Notes: generated from the sequence alone by a model not told the origin. A stretch of DNA of 64,000 nt from Oikopleura dioica (GCA_907165135.1 OU015568.1:9494501-9558500), one strand, 5' to 3'; shown: positions 36,901 to 48,283, counted from the stretch's first letter. A program made the numbers and translations.

Positions 36901-37992
36901 AGATCATCGTGCTCGACTCCAAGAGTAAGCTGATCTTCTTCCGGCTCTACTTCCTCTTCCACCGGTGCTGTTTCTGTCTCCATTTTTCTTCGTCTGCTGG
37001 CTCCTCTGTTGGATCAGGTCGTTTGGGTGTAGCATCGCCTGTTTCTTCAGCAGCAGCGGCTTCTTCTGCGGATTCTTGCTCCTGTGCAGGTTCTTCTGCG
37101 ACCTCCTGGGTGACATCGGCAGCTTGCTCTTCCGCGGCTTTATTGGCTTCTGCGACTTCCGATTCTTGGATTTCTTCAAATTCCTCTGCTGGCTTTTCTT
37201 CTTCGACTGGAGCAGCTTCCGTTTCCATAGTTTCTTCAGCTTCGGCGGTTTCTTCGGCTTCTTCGGCAGCGGTAGTTTCTTTTGCTCCTCTTCAGCTGTT
37301 ACGGCTTCTTGTTCAGTTGCTTCTTCAGCTACCGCTTCGTCTTCAGCTGCCGCCTCGTCTTCAGCTACGATAGTGTCCTCAGCCTCATCGGCTTCCTCGA
37401 CTGTCTCGTCGGCTACCTCAGCGACGGATTCAGCCGCTTCGACTTCGAATTCAAATTCATCCGGATCTTCGCCTTCATCTTCAAGCCAGTCAGACAGCAA
37501 CTGAATAAAATATTCAGCGAAAAGTTCAATAAAATAGGTGACTGCCTTAATCGTCGTTAAAACGTTGCATCGGCTGCCTTAATCGTCGTTAAAACGTTGC
37601 ATCGGACTGCTTTAGTCGTCGCTAAAACGTTGCATGGGCTGCCTTAATCGTCGTCTGACTCATCTTGCCTTTTTCAATTTCAAGATAGGTAGGCGCGCGC
37701 CAACCAGCGCTTTCAGAGTGTTTCTAGACTTTCCAGATTCTCCCAAGACGACGATTAAGGCAGCCCAATGCAACGTTTTAGCGACGACGATTAAGGCAGC
37801 CGATGCAACGTTTTAACGACGATTAAGGCAGTCTCCTATTTTAATCATCTTTCTCGGTCGATTCGATTCTAGATAAAGCGTTTACCTTTCGAAGGGCGTC
37901 GGGCTTGTCGGCCTGGCTTCGTCGGACTTTGATTCCATTTTTTCGATCTCACATTTCACCTGCTCGTCAGTCAATTCCTCGAGCTTAACCAT
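33925..37992 (-). CDS. SAFB/SLTM-like SAP-RRM protein (with frame breaks)
   Basis: Nuclear scaffold/RNA-binding protein. Exons 37992-37886, 37500-36180, 36135-36024, 35235-34977, 34325-34002, 33958-33925. An N-terminal SAP motif spans the first intron and leads into WLEDEGEDPDEFEFE, matching the SAFB segment IEDEGGNPDEIEI. A long acidic Glu/Ala region follows, then one RRM (NGIWICGLQ ... ESFAYIELKD ... KITVERV), a basic KR-rich stretch, an Arg/Glu coiled coil and a Gly-rich end (GGPRGG, RGYGG). This is the SAFB domain order. The reading frame breaks three times, each needing one extra base in an A run: 37938-37943, about 37276-37283 and 36983-36987. With those, every exon phase agrees. Intron 1 carries a foldback element. 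The stop overlaps an AATAAA signal (33920-33925). Confidence 0.78.
34326..34976 (-). other. long SAFB-like intron 4
   Basis: 651-nt AT-rich intron between the coiled coil and Gly-rich exons, far above the local norm. No gene, repeat or mobile element was recognised in it. Confidence 0.5.
35236..36023 (-). other. long SAFB-like intron 3
   Basis: 788-nt intron separating the helical linker from the coiled coil. Short spurious frames only; no recognised repeat. Confidence 0.5.
37531..37842. mobile_element. foldback/MITE-like element in SAFB-like intron 1
   Basis: A near-perfect inverted repeat: AAAATAGGTGACTGCC at 37531 is mirrored by the reverse complement ending at 37842. Each arm is itself built of ~33-nt units (core CTTAATCGTCGTTAAAACG, GTTGCATCGG), three to four on the left and two to three on the right, around an unrelated ~85-nt centre with GGCGCGCGCC. 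It has no coding capacity. It accounts for most of a 385-nt intron in a gene whose neighbours have ~45-nt introns. Confidence 0.8.
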
Positions 37993-38356
37993 GATCTAAA
38001 AGTATCAAATTGATAGAAAAATAACTATTGAAGCAAATGAGGAAGAGATTATAAAAATGTTAACCTTGCTGATATAATATCAGTGATATTAGCGGAATTC
38101 CTTGTAAAAAGTTTAGACACAAAACCCAAGGATATTCGCATTTTCAGGATAAAATATTTGACTCTCTTTACTCTCTCGTTCTGATCGAGGAGTGGTCGGA
38201 TAGTGCCAGTTACACGTGAGCTCTAGAGAAAAATCCTAGTTTGCAGCGCAGCTGAACTAGAATTGTCTCGAAGAAAACGTGATAAGTAAAACGAAAGAAG
38301 GACAGTCATCTTTTATTCGTCTTTCTTCATGATATTTTTAACAGAAGTTAGCAAGT
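37993..38356. other. intergenic, SAFB-like start to CHDH stop
   Basis: 364 nt upstream of the SAFB-like gene, both neighbours on the minus strand. A TTTATT polyadenylation signal for the dehydrogenase lies at about 38312-38317. Nothing else was recognised. Confidence 0.4.
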
Positions 38357-40338
38357 TCATCGCTGAGATCTTGTATCGGCAAGGAAATATGGAGAGTTTG
38401 CTATAACCTAAAGCAATTTTAAGAGATATGAATAAAATAAATTCCCTACCAATGGATCTTTTCCTAGAATGATATCCGCTGCTTTCTCGGCAATAGCAAT
38501 CGTCGGAGCATTTAAATTTCCCGATGCTATGCTGGGCATTATTGAAGCATCGATGACGCGCAATCCTTGTGTCCCAAAAACGCGGCATTCTGAATCAACG
38601 ACCGCCATCGGATCTTCTTCTTTCCCCATTTTGCAGGAACAGGCTGGGTGATAGACGGTTTCGATGAACGATTTGATCCATTCTTCTATTTCTTTGTCGT
38701 TTTTGAATTCTTTACCGGGGACGAGTTCGGCTTTCCGGAACTCGTCAAATGCTGATTGGGCGAAAATCTCGCGCGTAAGTTTCAAACATTCGACGAGATC
38801 GGGCAGGTCTTCCGGGTGGGACAGGTATTTTGGATCGATTTTTGGATGCTCTCTGAAAATAAAAGTACTTGTAATAGACATGAAAAGAAATTCACCTTGG
38901 ATTATTGGATCTAATTTTGATATGCCCCGTCGATTTAGCCCGCAATGTTCCAACATGAGCTTGAAAAGCCTCTTCAGTAAGTTCCCCACGGCCGTGATCA
39001 AGATACTGGCTTGGCACGAAATGTAGTTGAATGTCTGGATGATCAAGTTCTTCCGCCGCCTTGGTCCTGATAAACGCTCCAGCGTGGAAATGATTCGTCG
39101 CGCAGATGCCAGTTCCTTTGAGAAACCACTCGGCTCCGATGAGCTGCATCAATGGCGATTTTTGATACTTTTGGAGTGAAAGGCCGGGTAGAGTTCTATG
39201 CTAAATTTTGAGCTCAGAAAGCATCAAAGCTTTAGTTACTTACAGAAACGGAGATTTCAATATGATCTTGCAGATTTTCACCGACGCCAGGCAAGTCAAC
39301 AATCGGATCAACTTCGGCCTTCTCTAATTCAACTGCGTTTCCGATCCCAGAAAGTTGAAGCATCTGGGGCGAATTGATTGCTCCTCCACATAGAATTACC
39401 TCACTAGCTTCGATGAAGAGGTTTTCTCCAAACGAATTTCGCGATTTGAAGCTAGAAATATTCACGCCAGAAGCAGTTGTCCCGCTAAACACGACTTTGT
39501 CTACAAGAGAATCTGACAGGATCGTTAGATTTTCTCGCTTTCGCGCTGGGTCCAGATAACAAGAAGAAGCATTGGCTCGGGATCCATCGTACTTGTTAAC
39601 TGTCATCGGCAGCTTTCCAAAACCCTCTTGTTGATAGCCATTTATATCTTCTGTTTTCGCATAGCCTGCTTCAACCCCTGCTTGAATGAATGCTTCATAC
39701 AGTGGAGTGTTAAAGTCACCGTCAGCTACATGAAGTGGTCCACTTCTTCCTTTGTAGAAATCATCTTCTTCTGCCGCGTAAAAGTTCTGGGATTTTTTGA
39801 AATAAGGCAGAAGGTGATCATAGTTCCATTTTTCATCCCCAATCTCTTCCGCCCATCGATCCTGATCTTTTCCATGGCCTCTAACGTAAACCATCGCATT
39901 CAACGAGCTACTGCCTCCGATAACTCTACCACGCGGCCAATAGAAGGAACGATTATTCGCGTGCTTTTGAGGAACAGTTTCGTAGAACCAGTTGTATTTT
40001 TCATCCTGCAGATTGTACTGCAACGCAGCCGGCATGTGAATCTTCCACGACAGTATTTTTCCCAGTCGGGAGTCATGTTTTGCGAAAATATTATCAGACG
40101 GTCCAGCTTCCAAAAGAAGAACATTTTTGGATCCGTCTTCGGAAAGTCGATTTGCGAGCACGCATCCTGCTGATCCTCCACCGCAAATTATAAAATCGTA
40201 CTTTACTTTTGCAATTTTTCTTGCTTTTCTCAGCCAGAGCATTTTTTCTCGGGCAGATTTCGGTTTTTGGAACCGCGCAAAAATGCATTTATTTGATATT
40301 TTGATCAAATAAATGATGAAACAAACAAGTTGAGGCAT
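38357..40338 (-). CDS. CHDH: GMC oxidoreductase, choline dehydrogenase-like
   Basis: FAD flavoprotein; the closest relatives oxidise choline to betaine aldehyde in mitochondria. Exons 40338-39244, 39200-38896, 38852-38450, 38407-38357 (42-43-nt introns) give 617 aa. The FAD fold reads YDFIICGGGSAGCVLANRLSED and LLLEAGPSD; the GMC signatures are WPRGRVIGGSSSLNAMVYVRG and GGAINSPQMLQLSGIG. The active-site region has YHPACSCKMGKEEDPMAVVD and ASIMPSIASGNLNAPT. The ATG at 40338 gives a hydrophobic, basic N-terminus (MPQLVCFIIYLIK) that could be a membrane anchor or mitochondrial signal. Other GMC members accept different alcohols, so substrate is inferred from similarity only. Confidence 0.88.
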
Positions 40339-40517
40339 GGTTTTGACAGCAAACGTACTCTTCCATGGTTTCAAAGTTATAAAGAACCCTGCTTTCTATC
40401 GAGTTAAAACAACACTTTGATTGAAGAAAAAACTGTAGAAAACTATATTCTGCTCTTTTAAAAAATCGGAGGTTAGAGTATGGAATGCGGCAATGAAGAT
40501 AAGGCATAGAAATGATT

Positions 40518-41472
40518 TCAGTAGAACTCTTCAGATTCGGGGCTGATGCGCTCGATCGCCGCCTGGATTTTCTCGTAGACTTCGAAGGCGGTGATTGAGG
40601 GCTGCTCTTCGATTTGAGGTAGTCGGAATGCGTGGTTTTTCATCGTTAGAGAACCGAAGCTGGTTTGTTCCATGTACTCGAAATCGCGAATGTTTGGCTC
40701 TCCATAGGAGCACTGAGAGAATCATTAAACCGGTAAATGGAGATGATGGTACCTTAATCGCTTTTGCCATTTCAACTTTTTCAACTCTCCCAAGTCGATC
40801 TTTGATTTCTTGTTCAATAAGGTTCTCTTTGTTGACATCAAGCCCGATCAAGTCCTTATAAACTGAAAGAATAAGTTCATTTCTTTGTAAAATTGTGAGG
40901 ATCTACTTTTATCATACGGATCGAAATTCAGTTCTTGAACTGCTTTGTCCCTCACACTCTTCTTCAAAACATCTGATTTGAGAATATGCTCCTTTGCATT
41001 GAATTTTTCTTGCCTGAATGATCATGAAATACGAAAAAAAACGTTAAGTTTACTTTATTTGCTCGATATTCTGCACCAGTAATTGGGTAGAATTCGTCGC
41101 GACTAATGGAATGTCTGGAATGCCTTCATCGTACGTTGTTATTTCCAAGTCTGATGATTTTTTAAACGAGCTTGCCCCTGAAGTTGACGCTCTCGATTGA
41201 GGTGGTGGGTCTATTTGCGTAATTTCGAGGTCAGAAGATTTTGTAACGGTCGATTTTGAGCGATATTCCGATGGAGCTGTGCTAGCCGTCAGAGAACGGA
41301 TTGTTGATGCGTCTGTCTGATGCTCTTCGTCTTTTACAAAATAGTTAATCTATTGTACTTGTTAACCATTCTCCTTCTTACCAATATCGCTTATATCAAG
41401 CTCCTCCGTAAGGCCTCCCGTACTCGACCTAACCGATGGGACCGGAGCATCCCTTTCAATACTTTTATCCAT
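40518..41472 (-). CDS. unknown acidic protein (259 aa)
   Basis: Exons 41472-41382, 41330-41054, 41013-40907, 40862-40753, 40712-40518, all with GT-AG introns of 40-51 nt and agreeing phases. The N-terminal half is Ser/Thr/Asp-rich and low complexity with a repeated KSSDLEIT motif about 45 residues apart. The C-terminal half is more ordered: FDPYDKIYKDLIGLDVN, RLGRVEKVEMAKAIK, GEPNIRDFEYMEQTSFGSL and a helix near the end (AFEVYEKIQAAIERI). It has no signal peptide, membrane segment or recognised domain. The ordered region looks conserved but I cannot name the family. Confidence 0.65.
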
Positions 41473-41969
41473 CTTCAAAATATGAAAAAATAACGAGGAA
41501 GAAAGTAGAATAACTTAAAACTTGAAATATTGAGCATAATCACTCGATTTTAGGCACGATTGCTACAACCCAGGTAAAAACTACGATTCAGAGAACGATT
41601 CACAGAAATTAATGTTTTTGTTGCGTATTTTTTTCTTTTTGAAAGAGAGTGGTGAAAGTTGAAAGTGAGGAAACTTGAATGGTGGGATAGAATGGATAAT
41701 AGAATTTATGTATGTTGTAATGCGCGTTTTTACTGAATACAGCTTATTGTTAACATTGAACTTGGTAGATAAAGAAGCGATTGCATTATTTTTTTGTTAG
41801 GAGGAACCAGCACCACTTTTTCATAAATAAGGAAGATATAAATAAAGTTTTTTAGTTTTTTTTTTCAAATGTACAAATCATAGGTTCTTTGAGCGATAAA
41901 CTAGAACAGAAAGATGAACAGACAGAGCAATTAGAAGTGATAGATAGTACGACAGGAGAACGGTTTTCT
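41473..41969. other. intergenic, unknown gene start to NAGK stop
   Basis: 497-nt AT-rich gap between two minus-strand genes. It presumably contains the upstream gene's promoter and the NAGK 3' UTR. No gene or repeat was recognised. Confidence 0.35.
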
Positions 41970-43383
41970 CTACCACGAGAGCTTGTCGAAAAGCTCGTAG
42001 TTTTTCTCCAGGTCCATGTTGAGCTCGAGTTTTGCCTCGCGACAGGCTAGTCGGGCGGCGCCATAGGCTGAGGTGACTTTTGGTCGGACGAGGGTTAACT
42101 CTTTTAACTTCGATGTCTTTTGTAGAACTAAAAAGGCCGGTTGTCTTCCTTGATTTTGCTTTCAAACTTACCATTTACAAAAAACTCTTTCATAAATCCC
42201 CACGACTTCCAAACCGAGCCAACGCAAATCACCACCGGTCCTCCTTTCTGCGAGATCATCTCCTCCGTCATATTGCGCTGAATGGCCACCACATGCTGAG
42301 CCAGCAGCCTACCGGCCTCAGCGAAGCATGACAGACTCAACTCATCGCCCTCCTTCGCGAGCATCGCGAGACTCTTGCAGAAGCCCGCGTAGTTTGATTT
42401 GTCGAATTTGGCGGCGTAGAAGACGTCCAACATTTGGCCCCGATCTTCGACGCCGAAGTAGTTTTTCATTTCCTCGAAGACGCGGTCGACTGGGTATTCG
42501 CATTCAATCAGATTGTCTTCGTGGTCAAACACAGTCTTCAGGGCCTAAAGGAGCTTTTTGAGTAAAGAACAAAAGGCACTGAATTGGTGAAGAATGCGGA
42601 TTTACAGATTGCTCAAACAATCTTCCACAATTCAGCGCACTACTGGGCGAACATCAATGAAGAACTCGTAAATCACTATTTGACGAATTCGACGCGGCAT
42701 TTGAAAACTTTTAAAGTAATTCGTAAAAGAATTCTACGTACGCGATGTGTAATGAAAAACGCGCTGCCCTCATCGCCGATAAAATGGCCCCAGCCGCCGC
42801 AGCGCGCCGGAGAAATCGTCGTTAATCAGTTGACAATTGCTGCCAGTACCGGCGATGAGGACGATGCCTCCGTTGGAGCATGTAAAGACCGAGCCATATG
42901 TATCGTCGTAAATTGAGATTTCTTTGAAGAGCTGGCCACAAGCATCCTGAAAACAGAAATTTTTCGGGCTAGAGTTAAATGGGAAAGTCCAGTCTTATTC
43001 GATATATTGGCCGAAAAATACCTGGAATACTGTACCTGGAGGTGCTCCTTGATTAAAACTTCCATCCCATCTTGCGCCCCTGAGATCGCTAATCCAACAC
43101 AGTCAAACTGCGTGCCTTCCGGAACATTAAGCTGGAGCCACAGTTTCTCTAGTAATTCCATCAACCTGTCGGTCAAAAGTTCGAGCCCGATGAGATGGAC
43201 ATTTGTTCCTTCGCCGATTTCCTCTGCGAGTTGTTTTCCATGCTCGTTAACTTAAAGATGCCCATCATTACTTTAGTTCTTAACGATTTCCTGTATAGGA
43301 AAAGAACAAAGAAGATGCCAGTATTTACCTACGATGGCTGTTGTATGGGTCCCGCCACCTTCAACTCCAACATACAAAGGCAT
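41970..43383 (-). CDS. NAGK: N-acetylglucosamine kinase (one frame break)
   Basis: Phosphorylates GlcNAc from lysosomal breakdown so it re-enters UDP-GlcNAc synthesis. Exons 43383-43329, 43250-43036, 42946-42742, 42544-42172, 42127-41970 give about 334 aa (human 344). Landmarks: phosphate-1 loop VGVEGGGTHTTA, phosphate-2 IAGTGSNCQLI, CGGWGHFIGDEGSA, and ICVGSVWKSW. Exon 3 (205 nt) should be a multiple of three between phase-0 junctions but is one base too long or two too short. The shift falls in the GCGCGC run at 42800-42808, exactly before the conserved CGGWGH, and looks like a repeat-count error. Start was set by the N-terminal MPLYVGVEGGG. Confidence 0.88.
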
Positions 43384-43912
43384 CAAATAATCAACAAACA
43401 CGCCTCGGGCAAAAAGTACTTTTTTGATGTTCCAGTCAGCAGTAGAAAGACTCTGAAATCACGCGTCCAAATTTTTCAAGATACTTTTTTCAAAATTTTC
43501 TCCTTGTCAAAAAATCAAACGCAGACAGAAAAGAAACGAATTGTGGTAGAGTTTTTCTTTTATAGTCCGAAGCGCGGGGCGCCCTCTATCATAATTCATA
43601 AATGGTCATTTTTTAGATTTTCTTTTGCGTTCAGAGAAATTATTATTTTTGAAAGTCGTGCAAATATGCGAGTTTTTAATCCATCGAGATTTCATTCCAA
43701 AAATTTGAGGGATTCGAAAGATTTTTTAGATCGGAGATAATTTTTAGTTGACTGTAATAATAAAAAATATAACAAACAGGGAAAGGAAAAAGGATAAAAG
43801 ATTTGATACAGGCAAAGTCCGCACGAGAATGAAGAAAGGAGGCAGAAGTGATCGCTTTAGTAGTGAAGCAACTATGGCGGCCAAATTGATTTATTTTAGC
43901 TGAATTTGCTTT
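43384..43912. other. intergenic, NAGK start to ORMDL stop
   Basis: 529 nt, AT-rich, upstream of NAGK. A GC-rich patch (GCGCGGGGCGCCC at about 43570) stands out but was not assigned. No gene recognised. Confidence 0.3.
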
Positions 43913-45140
43913 TCAGTATCGGTTGATGCCGAAAACGCGGACGCGATGGAATTGTGGGAGCTTGGGAAGTACACTTAATAACAGGGCGGCGGTGTTCCAC
44001 TGGAAGTGTTCGTACTCGTATTTGGTGTAGAAAGAAGCTAAAAAATGAGAAATTATGTAAGCTTGGAGGCTTGTTGGGACGACTTTTGATGGATGCTGAC
44101 GTCAGAAGAGGCAGTAAAATAAGCATAATAACAAACAAGATAGCTTCATGGCCTTTTCAAAGTTCCCTGTAGGAAATACCTACTAGGAATATTTTATAAG
44201 ACTAAATATCATGAATATTGATTTATACGGAGCTTTGCAATAAAATCAAGGAGGACTATCAGCGTTAAGATTCCAAAAAGAGTTCAAATATGCTCTGATC
44301 AAAAGTTTTGAAAACGAATAAATTGGCAATCAAATAGACGAATATTTCCATGACGTGTCTATTAAAAATCAAAGGCAAAGCATAAACGTTGAGTCCAATT
44401 TAATGGACAGTTAAAGATTCCCAAAAGCCACAAAACATTTAATGATCCCGAAGCCCCTGACGTCAGCGGCACTTTTATTCAGCATATTTTTGAGATTCAG
44501 AATTTATTGAATCAATTGATTCTGAAAACACTAATTCTCAATAATCACATGTAACTTACCGAGTAAATAGAGAACAATGGAGGCGGAGAGAAAGAATTTG
44601 CGTGCTTCGGTGAACTAGAATGACAGTTTTAAAGCGCCCTTCTGACAAGATTACGGCAAGGATTTGTACTTTTGTTGAATTATGAACAAAATGTGTTCTG
44701 CAGATTTAGTAATCATGCGTAGGTAAGCAAATTTAGTTCTTAGAAATTTTTTTCAAGCACTTTCTATAGGTAGAATAATTTTCTGACCTGCTCTTCGCCG
44801 TCCATTTGTTCCCATCCAGTCAAAAATCTACTGGATCCTTGATCTGTAGTGTGGAAAGGCGTTCCTTTGACGGAATGCATGAGCAGGTACATGAGAATCG
44901 AATGCACGACATTTGTTATTGTCCAGCACCACTCGACAGTGAGTACTTTCGCTCGTTGAAAATATAAAATGCTAATTATGAAGAAAACACTTCTACAATT
45001 CTCAACAATCCTGGAATGCAAAGAATAATGAAGTGAAGCAAGAGAACGACGAGGACGTAGGATATCCAAATGCCTCTTGAGTTCCAGACGTTTGTGTTTG
45101 GATTTGCGCAGCTGTGGGCCGTTCCGACTACTCCAGCCAT
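43913..45140 (-). CDS. ORMDL: ORMDL sphingolipid biosynthesis regulator
   Basis: ER membrane protein that represses serine palmitoyltransferase. Exons 45140-44997, 44931-44788, 44614-44560, 44037-43913 give 155 aa (human 153). Matches throughout: [94 protein letters not shown] and the terminal [18 protein letters not shown]. The first junction (44997/44931) was placed so that the protein is collinear with human ORMDL without gaps. The last intron is 522 nt. It lies 127 nt downstream of GET3 on the same strand, another ER-membrane factor, so the two may share an operon. Confidence 0.93.
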
Positions 45141-45267
45141 TCTAGAGCTCGTTCTCAAAGTTCCTTGTTTAATTAGTCACTTGTTTATAATTTCCTAAAA
45201 GTTGATTGAACGGTTGTAAGTGGAAGTGAAGAAAGCAACGTGTGTGAGTGTATTGTTTTTCTCTTTA

Positions 45268-46697
45268 TCAGTTTTCTTTTTTCTTGGCGACTCCTGGCGC
45301 CAGTTTGTCACAGTAGTCGTACAGTCGGCTCTGTCCGCGAACCTCTGTGTCGAAGAGAGGCACTTTCGTTATGTGAAAATCGCAGTAAAGATCCTCAATT
45401 TGATCCAAGTACTTTTTCTGTAAACTAAAAGCTTGGGGTAAAAACGGGGAAAAAGCAGTGAAAGAAAACCTGGTTTGTGCTTTGCAAGTTTGGCAATTGT
45501 GGGCGTTCATTGTTGGCACAAGTCTATTCACGACGATATTTCTCGAATCAATACCAATATTTGCCAGTTCCTAGTCAAAAAAAAGGATGAAAAATTAAAC
45601 TTTGGTTCTTTTTGTTACCTGGATAAGGCGCTCGGTTTCGTACAGAGAGAGGAATTCAGCGATACACACGCATATGAAAGTACTCAAGTCCGGATTTGAG
45701 AATTCTTCTTTCATTTTTCGAACCGTAGGAAGAATGTCCCCGAGCTTTTCGGTGATAAAATCTGAGTTCAAGTCCAAGTTCAGCATTGACTAAAATATTG
45801 TTGCAACGAGAGAAGCAAGAAGCCTTTACATAAAGTCATATAGAATTGAATATAAGAACAAGGAAATGCACCTTGGCCATATTTAAAATGGGCCCAAATC
45901 CGCTATTTGAGGAGCCATCAAACATCCCCAAAATCTTGCCGATTCCATTCTCAACCGTTCCAGGGAAATTCAACAATCTGAGCGTATGTCCCGTCGGGGC
46001 TGTGTCAAAGATGACACAACTGTACTGCATGTCTGTAATGAGCTTCATAACCTCAGAAAAACTGACTGCTTCGTCAACGCCTGGCAAGGTTTGGGCAAAG
46101 TCCTGCATCATCTTTTTCATACCACTGTTTTCCGGGGTCATTTAAAATTAAGCAAGTAGAAATGTAATAAAAAGAGCCAGAAGTTATATGACCCAAAATT
46201 GTCAGCGACCATTTCTTCGGGCAGTCCCTCGACTCCTACATTTGGATCGATCTCCATCGCGAATAAGTTATCGAACCCGTTGACTTTTGTCGGAACCTTT
46301 GAAAATTTCTGGTCCTAAAAAGAGGCTTTGAAAGTCGGAACGGACAGAAAATACATACGAAAGAATCAGAAATATTGTGAGCTGGATCTGTTGAGATCAG
46401 CAACACTTTTTCTCGGACATGAGACATCTTTTAAAAGGGATAAATCATCGTTAGATCTTTCAAGAATAACGGAGTGACGCCCTTATTGTCTTGTAGCAAT
46501 ATAGATTTCGGAACTTGATCTTATTTCTATGATAAATTTATCCGTTCCAGAACTGCCAACGAGCAGGAAGTAGAAGTCTTCCCGACTCCACCTTTTCCTC
46601 CAACAAAAATCCACTTCAAACTCTCCTGTGTCAACACATTCATCAGCGTCGGTTCAAATTCAAAACTATCTTCAGCATCGTGAAACTCGTCCGCCAT
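45268..46697 (-). CDS. GET3: GET3/ASNA1 ATPase for tail-anchored proteins
   Basis: Cytosolic ATPase that delivers tail-anchored proteins to the ER. Exons 46697-46548, 46427-46359, 46314-46193, 46124-45872, 45789-45619, 45570-45470, 45424-45268 give about 340 aa (human 348). P-loop [10 protein letters not shown], switch [22 protein letters not shown], switch [37 protein letters not shown], the zinc CxxC as CQTC, and [15 protein letters not shown]. The first intron is ambiguous: a GA donor after 46548 keeps exact length with human, while a canonical GTTCTG donor six bases upstream removes two residues. Both are phase 0. Confidence 0.93.
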
Positions 46698-48283
46698 TCT
46701 CTTTTCTTTAAATTTTTGAAATTTTAAGAAACGCTTTGGTTTTCAGTTTTCTATTGAATTCAATTGAGAAAAGAGGGTTTAGACTTTCGGCATTTTCTGC
46801 CGATTTTTCTGCGTTAATTTTTAAATTAATTTTTAGTTAATTATTGGGTGTGATTTGCTAGTCAATTATTATTTGATTGTAGATTGGTAAAGCTATCGGC
46901 AAAGACTGTTTTAAGACTATGGTCTAATAATACACGCCGCCGGTAGGAAAGAAATTCTCGCGTAAGAAAGGCTAGAAATGAACTTTTCGCAGTTTAAATT
47001 AATCATTTAACTCGACAGTTTAAACCAGTAAACAGCCGAAACTGCAAAAGAGAACGAGGAAAAAATATGAATCTGAGAATCACAGGAAGCGCTAAACACC
47101 CGGAAAGTCAGTAGTAAGCAAGGAAAATTTATAATAAATAAACGTGTGGTTGTATTGTGTGTTGTGGTCGTTTTGATTAGTTTTCGAAACGCCCCTCAGG
47201 GGTGAAATCAAACTCGAAATCGCCACGGCCATAATTCGCTACAGGAGGTTTGATAAAGGTGATAGAGTTTTAAAACTTTAAAGTAATAATAGGAATGTTG
47301 GCAGGCCAATTTTAATTTCATAGTTGTAAAATTTATAATTCTAGCAACTGGGATGGGCACATTTCTCTGGTTTCAGGGGTGGATGTTGGCTAAGATGGCT
47401 TTTGATTGGCCAAAACAACGAATACTTATGTCTAATTGGCTTAAGGCCCAAAGAACCCCATTTTTAAAAAGAAATGTGCCCACCCCAGCCAGCAGGGTGA
47501 TTATTAGTTGAACTAGAAAGTGGAATTTTCGATTTTGTCCGTCGTTTTTAGAAATCGTCGTAAAAAAGCGTTGGAAAACGAAAAAAAGGGATGAAATGTA
47601 GGAAAAAATAACGCAAGCTTCAAGCAAGGAAAGATAACAAAAAATTATGGCATGCACAGCATGGTGAGTATGGACTTACACGGGTCGACCGGTGAGTCGC
47701 TAGAGTGGGGGAGTTTTTTTATCAATTCGGAAGAATAAAGAAATAACCCTAAAGTTGGTGTAGAAAGTTAATGATCGACCTTTTGGTATTTTCAAAACAC
47801 CGAAATCTGATCATCAGCCAAGTGAAATAAAAAGAATAATACAACGCACAAAAATTTAAAATATAATTTTTGTGAAGTCATAATTCGGTCCTTTCTAAGG
47901 ACCAGAACTAGAATGATTACGTAACGTTTAATTTTTTGTAAAACAGGTTAGTAGCCAGCGACAGTTGAAATTGGAAAAAAAGACGAAGATTTTGAGTTTT
48001 CAAAATCTCCGAAATCGCAAGAATTTTCATCAAAATATCAAAAATGGCGAAGAATGTTTTTTTTTTCTCTTTGAACTTGGGAATTTTCGTCTTTTAGATT
48101 TTTTTATCTTTTGGAAAGAAGGCCACAGACTGAACTATATGATGATGCTGCTGAATGAGAATAAATTGAAATAGTAATAAAGTAAAGTTGTTAATTAAGT
48201 TTGAAAGTAAAGGTATCAAAAAAGTATAAAAAACGAGCTTCGAGAAGAAGGAAGATTTTCTTTCTTCTTTTATTTGTAAAACT
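46698..48283. other. 1.6-kb intergenic region with a MITE-like element
   Basis: No convincing coding frame. It contains the 141-bp inverted-repeat element at 47348-47488 and otherwise AT-rich sequence between two minus-strand genes. Confidence 0.4.
47348..47488. mobile_element. MITE-like element with ~19-bp terminal inverted repeats
   Basis: CTGGGATGGGCACATTTCT at the left end is mirrored at the right end by AGAAATGTGCCCACCCCAG, one mismatch in 19. The 141-bp interior has no coding capacity. No convincing target-site duplication is visible. Size and ends fit a miniature inverted-repeat transposon. Confidence 0.55.

Noticed and set aside
36888..37504. Long plus-strand Ser/Cys/Phe-rich frames opposite the SAFB-like acidic exon
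   Set aside because: These are antisense shadows of Glu/Ala/Lys codon runs; low-complexity sequence stays open in several frames.
37531..37842. CRISPR-like spaced repeats
   Set aside because: Units are tandem and inverted without unique spacers, in a eukaryotic intron. This is a foldback element.
47373..47657. Minus-strand 94-codon hydrophobic frame
   Set aside because: It overlaps the MITE-like element and has no start, splice or homology support.
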